From positions 81,570 to 145,569 of the forward strand of contig DASUKM010000055.1 in NCBI GenBank assembly GCA_036278735.1: 64,000 bases of DNA, in the 5' to 3' direction. Origin of the DNA: DASUKM01 sp036278735 (GTDB lineage: Bacteria; Acidobacteriota; Vicinamibacteria; Vicinamibacterales; 2-12-FULL-66-21). The position numbers and the translations under genes are program-made. This document shows positions 8,053 through 16,743 of the stretch, piece after piece. The number at the start of each line of letters is the position of its first letter. Position 1 is the stretch's first letter. The notes beneath the pieces were generated by a model that was given only the letters and a program-made list of their open reading frames with translations, was not told the DNA's origin and did not search any database.

Positions 8053-11000
8053 TCAGCGCTCGGTCGATCGCTGCGGCTCGAGGCGCGCGAGCACGGGCTG
8101 CGCGGCGACGCCGCGATGACGCGTCAGCCGTTCCTGCAGCAGTTCCATGTACACGTAGAACACGGGGGTGACGTAGAGCGTCAGCGTCTGCGAGACGAGC
8201 AGCCCGCCGACGACCGCCAGGCCGAGCGGACGCCGGGCTTCGGCGCCGGCACCCCAGCCGAGCGCGATCGGCAGCGTGCCCATCAGGGCCGCCATCGTCG
8301 TCATCATGATCGGCCGGAAGCGGACGAGACACGCCTGGTAGATGGCCTCGGCCGCCGTCATCTCCTTCTGCCGCCGCGCCTCGACGGCGAAATCGATCAT
8401 CATGATCCCGTTCTTCTTCACGAGGCCGACGAGCATGATGATGCCGACGAACGCGTAGATGTCGAGATCCTGGCGGAAGATCAACAGCGTGAGCAGCGCG
8501 CCGAAGCCGGCGGCCGGGAGCCCCGAGAGGATGGTAATCGGGTGGATGAAGCTCTCGTAGAGGATCCCGAGCACGACGTAGATGACGAAGATGGCGAGGC
8601 CGAGGACCCAGCCCAGACCGGTCAGTGAATCCTGGAACGCCTGCGCGGCCCCCTGGAAGCTGCCGGCCACGGTCGCGGGCAGGGTATCGCGTGCGAGCGC
8701 GTCCACGCGGTCCACCGCTTCGCCGAGCGACACGCCGGGCGCGAGATTGAACGACATCGTCACCGACGGGAGCTGCCCCGTGTGGTTGACGGACTGCGGC
8801 CCGACGGTCTGGTGCGTGGTGGCGACGGTCGAGAGCGGGATCAGCGTGCCCGACGGCGTCTGCATGTAGAGCATCGAGAGCGCGGCGGGGTTGTTCTGGA
8901 ACTCCGGCGCGACCTGCATGATCACTTCGTACTCGTCGTTCGGCGCGAAGATCTGCGACACCTGCCGCGAGCCGTAGGCCGACGTGAGCGCCGACTCCAC
9001 CTGGTCGACGGTGAGGCCGAGCGCGGCGATGTGCTCGCGGTCGAGATCGACGGTGATCTGCGGATTCTTGATCTGCAGGTCGGAGTTGACGTCCTCGAGG
9101 CCGGGAATGTCGTGCAGCTTCGCCTCGAACTGCGGCGCGACGCGGTACAGCTCCTCGGTGTCCGGATCCTGCAGCGTGTACTGATACTGGCTGTGCGTGT
9201 GATAGCCCCCGATCCGGATCGCCGGGGGGTTCGTGAAGAAGGACTGCACGCCGGGCACCTTCGCCAGCTTCGGCCGCAGTTCGTCGATCACCTGATCGGC
9301 GCTCAGCGAGCGCTGATCGCGCGGCTTGAGGTCGACGTTCAGCCGCGCCGAATTGTCCCCCCCGACGTTGGCCGTGTAGGACGCGACGTTCGGGTCGGCC
9401 GCCACGATGCCCATGACCTCTTTCATGTGCGCGACCATCGCCTCGAACCCGATGCCCTGGACGGCCTGCACGTCGCCGTTGATCTGGCCCGTATCGACGC
9501 TGGGGATGAACCCCTTGGGAATCACCACGAAGAGATAGCCGGTGCCGACGAGCAGCCCGACGAGCACCATCATCGTCGTGAAGCGGTGCTTGATCGTCTG
9601 CCGGAGCGTCCACCCGTAGAACCGCAGCGAGCCGTCGAACATGCGTTCGATCGCGTTGTAGAACGCGCCGTGCCGCACGTCGTGCATCGGCTTCAGGAAC
9701 CGGCTGCACAGCATCGGCGTCAGCGTCAGCGACACGACGCCCGACACGAGAATCGCCGACGCGATCGTCACCGCGAACTCGTGCATCAGCCGTCCGACGA
9801 TCCCCCCCATGAACAGCACCGGGATGAAGACCGCCGCGAGCGAAATCGTCATCGACAGAATCGTGAACGAGATTTCCTTCGAGCCGTCCAGCGCGGCCGC
9901 CATCCGCCCTTCGCCCATCTCCATGTGACGGACGATGTTCTCGAGCATGACGATGGCGTCGTCGACCACGAAGCCGACCGACAGCGTGAGCGCCATCAGC
10001 GACAGGTTGTCGAGGCTGTATCCGAGCGCGTACATGACGGCAAACGTCCCGACAATCGAGAACGGCAGCGCCAGGCTCGGGATAATCGTCGCCGAGACGT
10101 TCCGGAGGAACAGGAAGATGACGAGGACGACGAGGAAGACGGTCAGCAGCAGCGTGAACTTGACGTCGTTGACGGACTCGCGAATCGAGACCGACCTGTC
10201 GCTGCGGATGGCGAGCTGGACCGCGCCCGGCAGCTGGGCCTGCAGTTGCGGCAGCACCGCCTTCACCGCGTCGACCACTTCGACGGTGTTGGTGCCCGGC
10301 TGCCGCATGATCGCCAGGTAGATCGTCCGGGTGCCGTTGAACCAGCTCGCGTTGCGCGGGTTCTCGACGCCGTCGTACACGTGCGCGACCTCGTCGAGCC
10401 GCACGGGACTGCCGTTGCGGTAGGCGACCACGATCGGCCGGTACGCCGCCGCGTCCATCAACTGGCCGCTCGCCTGCACCACGAAGTTCTTCGTCGGCCC
10501 GTACAGCGTGCCGGTCGGCCGGTTCACGTTGGCGCCGCTGATCGCGTCGGCGACCTGATCGATGCCGATCTGCCGCGAGGCGAGCTGCGTCGGGTCCACG
10601 TCGATCCGGACGGCGAACTTCTGCGCGCCGTACACGTTCACCTGCGCGACGCCGCTCACCATCGACAGCCGCTGCGAGAGCACGTCTTCCGCGTACCGGT
10701 CGACCTGCGAGAGCGGCAGCGTCGCCGAGCTGAGCGTGAGGAACATGATCGGCGAGTCGGCCGGGTTCGACTTGCTGTAGGACGGCGGCTCGGGCATCCC
10801 CGGCGGCAGGCCCCGCTGCGCGCGGGCAATCATGGACGCCACGTCCTGCGCGGCCGCGTCGATGTTGCGGTCGAGATCGAACTGCAGCGTGATGTTGGTG
10901 CTGCCCTGGCCGTTGCTCGAGCTGATCGACGTCACCCCGGCAATCGTCGAGAACTGCTTCTCGAGCGGCGTGGCGATCGACGAGGCCATCGTCTCCGGGT

Positions 11001-11163
11001 TCGCGCCGGGCAGGCTGGCTCGGACGGAAATCGTCGGATAGTCGACCGTCGGAAGATCGCTCACCGGCAGCAGCCGGTAGCCCATGATGCCGAAGATCAG
11101 GATGCTGGCGACGATCAGCGTCGTCGCGACGGGGCGTCGAATGAATGGCTCGGCAAAATTCAT
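8053..11163 (-). CDS. RND efflux transporter, inner-membrane permease (MdtB/MdtC-AcrB family)
   Basis: This is the proton-driven pump subunit of a tripartite drug or metabolite exporter. The 1036-residue length and the repeated pattern of one TM helix, a large periplasmic loop and further TM helices are those of HAE1 RND pumps. TM1 carries 'FIRRPVATTLIVASILIFGI'. The TM4 proton-relay aspartates are D401-D402 in GFVVDDAIVMLENIV. A second-half counterpart, 'FVGIIMLVGLVKKNGIMMID', is present near residue 925. The adaptor gene lies just upstream and overlaps by 4 bp (ATGA, 11160-11163). No outer-membrane channel gene is adjacent, so a TolC encoded elsewhere is presumably used. Confidence 0.95.
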   Translation of the reverse strand: MNFAEPFIRRPVATTLIVASILIFGIMGYRLLPVSDLPTVDYPTISVRASLPGANPETMASSIATPLEKQFSTIAGVTSISSSNGQGSTNITLQFDLDRNIDAAAQDVASMIARAQRGLPPGMPEPPSYSKSNPADSPIMFLTLSSATLPLSQVDRYAEDVLSQRLSMVSGVAQVNVYGAQKFAVRIDVDPTQLASRQIGIDQVADAISGANVNRPTGTLYGPTKNFVVQASGQLMDAAAYRPIVVAYRNGSPVRLDEVAHVYDGVENPRNASWFNGTRTIYLAIMRQPGTNTVEVVDAVKAVLPQLQAQLPGAVQLAIRSDRSVSIRESVNDVKFTLLLTVFLVVLVIFLFLRNVSATIIPSLALPFSIVGTFAVMYALGYSLDNLSLMALTLSVGFVVDDAIVMLENIVRHMEMGEGRMAAALDGSKEISFTILSMTISLAAVFIPVLFMGGIVGRLMHEFAVTIASAILVSGVVSLTLTPMLCSRFLKPMHDVRHGAFYNAIERMFDGSLRFYGWTLRQTIKHRFTTMMVLVGLLVGTGYLFVVIPKGFIPSVDTGQINGDVQAVQGIGFEAMVAHMKEVMGIVAADPNVASYTANVGGDNSARLNVDLKPRDQRSLSADQVIDELRPKLAKVPGVQSFFTNPPAIRIGGYHTHSQYQYTLQDPDTEELYRVAPQFEAKLHDIPGLEDVNSDLQIKNPQITVDLDREHIAALGLTVDQVESALTSAYGSRQVSQIFAPNDEYEVIMQVAPEFQNNPAALSMLYMQTPSGTLIPLSTVATTHQTVGPQSVNHTGQLPSVTMSFNLAPGVSLGEAVDRVDALARDTLPATVAGSFQGAAQAFQDSLTGLGWVLGLAIFVIYVVLGILYESFIHPITILSGLPAAGFGALLTLLIFRQDLDIYAFVGIIMLVGLVKKNGIMMIDFAVEARRQKEMTAAEAIYQACLVRFRPIMMTTMAALMGTLPIALGWGAGAEARRPLGLAVVGGLLVSQTLTLYVTPVFYVYMELLQERLTRHRGVAAQPVLARLEPQRSTER

Positions 11164-12464
11164 GATGCGCTTCCCGATCGATGGCCCCGGCGCCCGGGCC
11201 GCGGCGTCCCGGACCCGCTCGTGGCCGTCCCAACCGGAGGATCCGCGAGGCTCGCGTCCGACGCCGCCGCCGGCCGCGGATTGACCTTCGCGCCCGGCGT
11301 GAGCCGCAGCTGTCCGTCGGTGACGACGGTTTCGCCGGGCGTCACGCCGCGGGCGATGATCGAATCCTCACCCTGCTGCCGCTGCACCGTCACGGAACGG
11401 TACTCCACCGTGTGATCCGGCTTCACGACGTAGACGTAGGTGCCCTGCTGCGAATTCTGGACCGCGCCGGACGGAATCACGATCGCGTGCGTCTGCGTGG
11501 TCAGGAGCAGCGTCACCTGCACGAACAACCCCGGCCAGAGGCTGTGATTGGTGTTCGCGAAGGTGCCTTTGAGCTTGATCGTGCCGGTGGTCGGATCGAT
11601 CGCGTTGTCGATGAAGCTCACCGTGCCGACCGAATGTGGCCCCGTCGCGGCCCCTTCCACGTCTGGAGATTCGCTCGACGGCGGCGGCGCCTGCGAGCCC
11701 GGCAGCGTCGTCGACGGGCTCCACGCCTGCACCTTGAGCGCCTTCTGCCCCTGGTAGTGCCGGATGTCGTTCAAGAAGCGGCCCGGCACCGAAAAGGTGA
11801 CGTAAATCGGCGACAGTTTGTTGATCACGACCATCGGGTTCGTGTCGTTGGCGCGAATCAAATCGCCGACGTGCACCATGAGAGCGCCCGTGCGCCCGTC
11901 GATCGGCGACACGATCCGGGTGTATTCGAGATTGAGCTTGGCCTGCTCGACGGCGGCCTTGTCGGCGTTCAGCGTCTCCTGCAGAGACGCGTTGCTGGCT
12001 TCCTGCGCTTCGTACTGGTCGCGCGGGAGGAGTCCGCGCTTGTACAGATCCGCGTACCGGGTGGCCTCGGCCTGCGAATTCTTGGCCTGCGCCGCGTCCT
12101 TGGCGAGCACGGCCTGGGCCTGCTGAAGCGACGCCTGGAAGGGACGCGCATCGATCGAGAACAGGAGCTGCCCCTTTCGGACGTCCTGCCCTTCGGAAAA
12201 ATGGACGTCGCTGAGCTGGCCGGTGATCTGCGAGCGCAACTGGACGGTCGTGAAGGCCTCGGCCGTGCCGACGGCGTCGATCGTGACGGGCACGGCCCGG
12301 GAGGTGGCGACCGCCGTCACCACTGGCACGACCCCGCCGCCGCCCCGTCCGGCGCGTCCTCCCCGGCCGCTCCGCCCCGGGTCGGCGCTCTTGGCGGACG
12401 AGCAGGAAACGGCAAACAGCCCCAGAGCACAAACCGTGAGAATCCGCGGGATTTGGGTAGACAT
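11160..12464 (-). CDS. RND efflux periplasmic adaptor (membrane fusion protein), lipoprotein
   Basis: This 434-residue adaptor links the RND pump to an outer-membrane channel. It has a lipoprotein-type signal ending in AVSC near residue 20, then a Gly/Arg-rich linker. A barrel-sandwich half follows (VQLRSQITGQLSDVHFSEGQ), then an alpha-hairpin of about 100 residues rich in Ala, Gln and Lys. The second lipoyl half ('RIVSPIDGRTGALMVHVGDL') and beta-barrel and membrane-proximal domains complete it. It is the first gene of the leftward two-gene operon. The ATG at 12464 gives a proper signal peptide; longer in-frame extensions do not. The C-terminus is an unusual Gly/Arg/Ser tail. Confidence 0.92.
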   Translation of the reverse strand: MSTQIPRILTVCALGLFAVSCSSAKSADPGRSGRGGRAGRGGGGVVPVVTAVATSRAVPVTIDAVGTAEAFTTVQLRSQITGQLSDVHFSEGQDVRKGQLLFSIDARPFQASLQQAQAVLAKDAAQAKNSQAEATRYADLYKRGLLPRDQYEAQEASNASLQETLNADKAAVEQAKLNLEYTRIVSPIDGRTGALMVHVGDLIRANDTNPMVVINKLSPIYVTFSVPGRFLNDIRHYQGQKALKVQAWSPSTTLPGSQAPPPSSESPDVEGAATGPHSVGTVSFIDNAIDPTTGTIKLKGTFANTNHSLWPGLFVQVTLLLTTQTHAIVIPSGAVQNSQQGTYVYVVKPDHTVEYRSVTVQRQQGEDSIIARGVTPGETVVTDGQLRLTPGAKVNPRPAAASDASLADPPVGTATSGSGTPRPGRRGHRSGSAS

Positions 12465-12606
12465 TCGACGGAAAAAGGTATGCAAGGGTATAACGACGGC
12501 GGCCCGTCCGGCGTTTACCGCGTCGCTCGCGTGCCCCGGCGCCAGCCCATCCCTCGAGTGTAATCGAGCAGACACGCCGATGGGGGACGCGATATGGTGA
12601 TCCGGT

Positions 12607-13704
12607 ATGGCTGTGCGACGCCTGCCTCTGTTCGGCGTCCTGGTGCTGCCCCTCCTGCTCGCGGGCTGCCACGGGTCGTCGCCGTCCACGTCGGCCGCCT
12701 CCGCCTCGGCCCCCCGGCCCAGTTCCGGACCGCTCGCGTACGTGTCGGACGAAACCGGGGGTCACGTCGTCGTCGTTGACGTCACCGCCCGAAGGGTGGC
12801 GTCCCGGATCGATGTCGGGAAGCGTCCGCGCGGGATCGCGCTGTCGACCGACGGCGCGCGGCTGTTCGTGGCGCTGTCCGGCTCGCCCATTGCCGGGCCG
12901 GGGGTCGACGAGTCCCGGCTGCCCCCGGCAGACCGGACGGCCGACGGCATCGGCGTGGTCGATGTCGCGACCGGCAAATTGGTTCGGAAGTACCGCAGCG
13001 GTCAGGATCCCGAGACATTCGCGGTCTCCCCCGATGGGCACTTCCTGTATGTGTCCAACGAAGAGACGGCGGAGATGTCGGTGCTGGATCTCGACAGCGG
13101 TGACGTCCGGGCGCACGTGAAGGCCGGCTCGGAACCCGAAGGGGTCGCAGTGCGGCCCGGCGGCCACGAGATCTACGTCGACTGCGAAGCCGACAACGAA
13201 GTGGTCGTCGTGGACGCGAAGAGCCACGCCGTCCTGGCCCGCATCGCGACCGCGGCGCGCCCCCGCGCGACCGTGTTCACGGCGGACGGCGCGACGGCGT
13301 TCGTCACGAGCGAAAACGGCGGATCGGTCGTGGTGATCGATGGCGGCACCCGCAAGGTAAAGAAGACGATCGCGATCCCACGGCCCCCGGATGCCCCGAC
13401 CCCCGCCAGACCGATGGGTGCGGTGCTCTCGCCCGACGGACGGCACGTGTTCGTCTCGCTCGGGCGCGCGAAGGCGGTCGCCGAGATCGACGTCGCCTCG
13501 CTTTCCGTCGTCCGCACGATCGACGACGTCGGCGCGCGGCCGTGGGGCATGGCCATCAGCGCCGACGGCCGTCGTCTGTACACGGCCAACGGGCCGTCGG
13601 GCGACGTCTCGATCGTGGACGTCGCGCGCGGCCGGGTGGAGGGGCGCATCCGCGTCGGCGGCAGCCCGTGGGGTGTCGCGCTCGCCCAGCCCCCTCGCTC
13701 CTGA
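12607..13704 (+). CDS. YVTN-family beta-propeller lipoprotein
   Basis: The protein has 365 residues. A lipoprotein signal (VLPLLLAGC, lipid-modified Cys about residue 20) is followed by a Ser/Ala linker. Six or seven beta-propeller blades of the YVTN/40-residue type follow, with recurring segments such as 'PRGIALSTDGARLFVALSG', 'PETFAVSPDGHFLYVSNEE' and 'PWGMAISADGRRLYTANG'. Such proteins are extracytoplasmic binding or scaffolding propellers and no enzymatic residues are evident. It is divergent from the RND operon; no functional link is shown. Confidence 0.88.
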   Translation: MAVRRLPLFGVLVLPLLLAGCHGSSPSTSAASASAPRPSSGPLAYVSDETGGHVVVVDVTARRVASRIDVGKRPRGIALSTDGARLFVALSGSPIAGPGVDESRLPPADRTADGIGVVDVATGKLVRKYRSGQDPETFAVSPDGHFLYVSNEETAEMSVLDLDSGDVRAHVKAGSEPEGVAVRPGGHEIYVDCEADNEVVVVDAKSHAVLARIATAARPRATVFTADGATAFVTSENGGSVVVIDGGTRKVKKTIAIPRPPDAPTPARPMGAVLSPDGRHVFVSLGRAKAVAEIDVASLSVVRTIDDVGARPWGMAISADGRRLYTANGPSGDVSIVDVARGRVEGRIRVGGSPWGVALAQPPRS

Positions 13705-13713
13705 CGTTCGGGC

Positions 13714-14130
13714 CTATGTTCTTTCGTCGGGCTGAAGGCGGCCCGCCGCGGCCACGACCGCCCGCACGATCAGATCGAGATCGTACGGCTTGCCGACGAT
13801 CTCGTACAACTGCTCATCGCTCCCCGCGATCTTCTGGACGTGCGCCGCATTGGTCGTCGTGACGACGAACTGGACGCCGGCGCAGACCGGCCGCGACCGA
13901 AAGTGCTCGAACAGCAGCCAGTTCTGCTCGTAGGGAATCGCGATGTCGTAGACGACGACCTTCGGCTGGTGCTCGAGCATGAAGGCGCGAAAGTCGAGCT
14001 TCCCATCGCGCAGGTAGTTCGTAAAGGCGGTCACGACGACGAAGCCGGCGTTCTCGAGGACGATCCGCAACAGATCGGTCGTGTCTTCGCTGGTATTGAG
14101 GACCGCGACGACGGCGGGCGGCTGCGGCAC
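13714..14130 (-). CDS. Stand-alone response-regulator receiver domain protein
   Basis: This 138-residue protein consists only of a CheY-like receiver domain. The expected residues are present: acidic 'SED' after the first strand (about 15-17), the phosphoacceptor Asp in VVVYDIAIPYEQNW, Thr in 'FVVTTTN' and Lys in VGKPYDL. There is no output domain, so it may act through protein contacts or as a phosphate sink; no sensor kinase is nearby. The start is a GTG at 14130 without a Shine-Dalgarno, and this frame has no better upstream start. It converges with the YVTN gene and is divergent from the ADOP permease gene. Confidence 0.75.
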   Translation of the reverse strand: MPQPPAVVAVLNTSEDTTDLLRIVLENAGFVVVTAFTNYLRDGKLDFRAFMLEHQPKVVVYDIAIPYEQNWLLFEHFRSRPVCAGVQFVVTTTNAAHVQKIAGSDEQLYEIVGKPYDLDLIVRAVVAAAGRLQPDERT

Positions 14131-14235
14131 GTGGGATCGTGTGCAAGCGCAATGCCCGCAAGCGCAATGGGGCGCGGCCCGCGGCGGTGGCCGCCGGAAC
14201 TTCCCCGCCGCCGGCGACGTCAACGTTTCTCGACC

Positions 14236-16722
14236 GTGTCGCGCACGCTTCAGGATGTCCGCTTCGCCGCCCGCATGCTGCTGAAGGCGCCCGCCTTCAG
14301 CGTGGTGGCAGTCCTCGTGCTCGCCCTCGGGATCGGCGCCAACACGGCCATGTTCACGGTCGTCGATGCGCTGTTGTTCAAGCCGCTCGCCGGACGCGCC
14401 GGCGATCTGGTCGGACTCTACAGCCACGACCGGACGAAGCCGGATTCGTATCGCGCCTTCTCGTATCCCAATTACGTCGACATCCGCGACCGCGGCGGCG
14501 TGTTCGACGCGCTGATGGCGCACACGTTCGCGATGGTTGGTGTCGCCGCCGGCGACTCGACGCGCCAGGTCTTCGCCGACGTCGTCTCGTCGAACTACTT
14601 CGACACGCTCGGCGTAGGGCTGGCCGCGGGACGTCCGTTCTCGGCCGCGGAAGAGCGGCCGGGGGCGCGCCTGCCCGTCGCGATCGTCGGCCAGGATCGC
14701 GCCGGCCTGCTGGGACACACGCTGAAGATCGACGCTATCGATTTCACCGTCGTCGGCGTGGTGCCACAGGGCTTCACCGGAACGATGGCGTTGATCTCGC
14801 CAGGATTGTGGCTTCCGCTCGGCATGTACGGAGCGGTGGTGAACGATACGTTCAAGAACGACGGCAGCGGGCTCGAGAATCGCGCCAACGCGGGCCTGAT
14901 TGTCGCCGGACGCCTTCCCCCGGGCGAGACGACGGCCGCGGCGTCCGCGCGGCTCGAGGCGGTCTCGCGCCAGCTGGCGGAGGCGTACCCCGCCGACAAC
15001 CACGATCAGCTCCTCACGATCAGCACGCTGCCCAGGCTGTCGACGAGTACGTCGCCGCAAACCGATACCGGCGCCGGGATCGGCGCCGCCATGCTGATGG
15101 CCATGGCGGGCGTCGTGCTGCTCATCGCGTGCCTGAACATCGCCAACATGCTGATGGCGCGCGGCGCGGGGCGCCGCAGGGAGATCGCGATCCGGATCGC
15201 GGTCGGCGGCGGACGCGGCCGGATCGTGCGACAACTGCTGACGGAGGGCCTGCTGCTCGCGCTCGCCGGCGCCGGCGCCGGGCTGCTGCTCGGCAACTGG
15301 GCGACCATCGCGCTCGTGCACTCCTTCCAGGCGGTGCTGCCGCTGTCGGTGCAGTTCGACGCGCGGCCGGACCTCACCGTGCTGGCCGCCACCGTCGGGT
15401 TCGCGATCGCGGCGACGATGGTGTTCGGCCTCGGCCCCGCGCTGCAGATGTCGCGCGGCAACGTGATCGCGGATCTGAAGGCGACGGCGGAGGGGACGGC
15501 CGGCCGGCTCGGGCGCTGGTTCACGGGACGCAACCTGCTCGTCGTCGGACAGATTGCGCTGTCGCTGATGCTGCTGTGCGCCGGCGGGCTGTTCGCGCGC
15601 GGTGCGCTGCAGGCCGCCGCCGCCACGCCGGGGTTCAGCTACGACGGCCAACTGCTGGTCCAGACCGATCCGGCCCTCGTGCAGTACGACGAGGCGGCCG
15701 GCCGCGCGGTGTACGGGCGGCTCCTCGAGCGCGTACGCGCGACGCCGGGCGTCGCTTCGGCGTCGCTCGCCTCGAGCGTCCCCTTCGGCGACTTCCACGA
15801 CGGGCGGTCGCTCGAGCGCGTCGGCGGCGGGGTCCGCCCGCCGGTGTCGGGCGTGTACCGGATCGTCGGGGCGGACTATTTTCGAACGTTGAACCTCCCG
15901 ATGATTCGCGGGCGCGAGTTCACCGCGGCGGAAGAAACCTCGGCGGCCGCGCCGCGCGTCGCCGTCATCGACGAGCGGCTCGCGCAGAAGCTCTTCGGCG
16001 CCGAGAACCCGCTGGGGCAGATGATCCGGTTCGCCGATACGCCGGGCGCCGAACGGCGGCCCGATCGCAACCCGATGGAAGTCGTGGGCATCGCGGCGCC
16101 CATTCGCGACGAATTGTTCGATCGGCTGGCGGGGCCGGCGATTTACGTCCCCTTCGGACGCCGCTATCAATCGGCGATGAGCCTGCACGTGCGCGCGTCG
16201 CGCGCCGCGACCGAAGCCGCGGTGCTCGATCGCGTGCGGCGCGACGTGGGCGCCGTCGATTCGCGGCTGCCCGTCCTCCGCGCCACCAGTTTGCAGGACT
16301 TCCACGATCGCAGTCTGTCGCTGTGGATGGTGCAGGCCGGGGGGCGGCTGTTCATGACGTTCGGCCTGCTCGCCCTCGCACTGGCCGTCGTCGGGCTCTA
16401 CGGGGTCAAGTCGTACCTCGTCTCGCGACGCACGCGCGAGATCGGCGTCCGCATGGCGCTCGGGGCGCGGCCGGGCGACGTGCTGCGCATGGTGCTCACC
16501 GAAGGGGCGGCGCTCTCGGCAGTCGGCATCGCCGTCGGGCTGCCGCTCGCCGCGCTGATGGGAAAGCTGTTGAGCAGCGCCCTGTATCGGGTGCAGCCGC
16601 TCGATCCCTTCGTCTTCACGGTCGCGCCGGTGCTGCTGGCCGTGGCCGCCATGCTCGCCACGTGGGTCCCCGCGCGCCGCGCGACGCGGGTGCTGCCGCT
16701 GAGCGCCCTGCGCGAGCAGTGA
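14236..16722 (+). CDS. ADOP-family ABC transporter permease (MacB/FtsX-like)
   Basis: This 828-residue permease is of the acidobacterial duplicated-orphan-permease type. It begins MSRTLQDVRFAARMLLKAPA, a signature N-terminus of that family, with TM1 at about 18-42. It carries two MacB periplasmic core plus FtsX repeats. The first FtsX helix bundle is near residues 280-420 ('LLIACLNIANMLMARGAGRR') and the second near 690-828 ('VVGLYGVKSYLVSRRTREIG'). Such proteins are often encoded without a partner ATPase, as here, and their substrates are unknown. The GTG at 14236 was chosen because it starts exactly at the family N-terminus. Confidence 0.92.
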   Translation: MSRTLQDVRFAARMLLKAPAFSVVAVLVLALGIGANTAMFTVVDALLFKPLAGRAGDLVGLYSHDRTKPDSYRAFSYPNYVDIRDRGGVFDALMAHTFAMVGVAAGDSTRQVFADVVSSNYFDTLGVGLAAGRPFSAAEERPGARLPVAIVGQDRAGLLGHTLKIDAIDFTVVGVVPQGFTGTMALISPGLWLPLGMYGAVVNDTFKNDGSGLENRANAGLIVAGRLPPGETTAAASARLEAVSRQLAEAYPADNHDQLLTISTLPRLSTSTSPQTDTGAGIGAAMLMAMAGVVLLIACLNIANMLMARGAGRRREIAIRIAVGGGRGRIVRQLLTEGLLLALAGAGAGLLLGNWATIALVHSFQAVLPLSVQFDARPDLTVLAATVGFAIAATMVFGLGPALQMSRGNVIADLKATAEGTAGRLGRWFTGRNLLVVGQIALSLMLLCAGGLFARGALQAAAATPGFSYDGQLLVQTDPALVQYDEAAGRAVYGRLLERVRATPGVASASLASSVPFGDFHDGRSLERVGGGVRPPVSGVYRIVGADYFRTLNLPMIRGREFTAAEETSAAAPRVAVIDERLAQKLFGAENPLGQMIRFADTPGAERRPDRNPMEVVGIAAPIRDELFDRLAGPAIYVPFGRRYQSAMSLHVRASRAATEAAVLDRVRRDVGAVDSRLPVLRATSLQDFHDRSLSLWMVQAGGRLFMTFGLLALALAVVGLYGVKSYLVSRRTREIGVRMALGARPGDVLRMVLTEGAALSAVGIAVGLPLAALMGKLLSSALYRVQPLDPFVFTVAPVLLAVAAMLATWVPARRATRVLPLSALREQ

Positions 16723-16743
16723 TCGGCACGCCGCCCGACGACG

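Noticed and set aside
8782..11415. An 877-codon open frame antisense to the RND pump
   Set aside because: Its translation is extremely rich in Arg, Asp and His and has no motif. Long antisense frames are expected opposite GC-rich genes.
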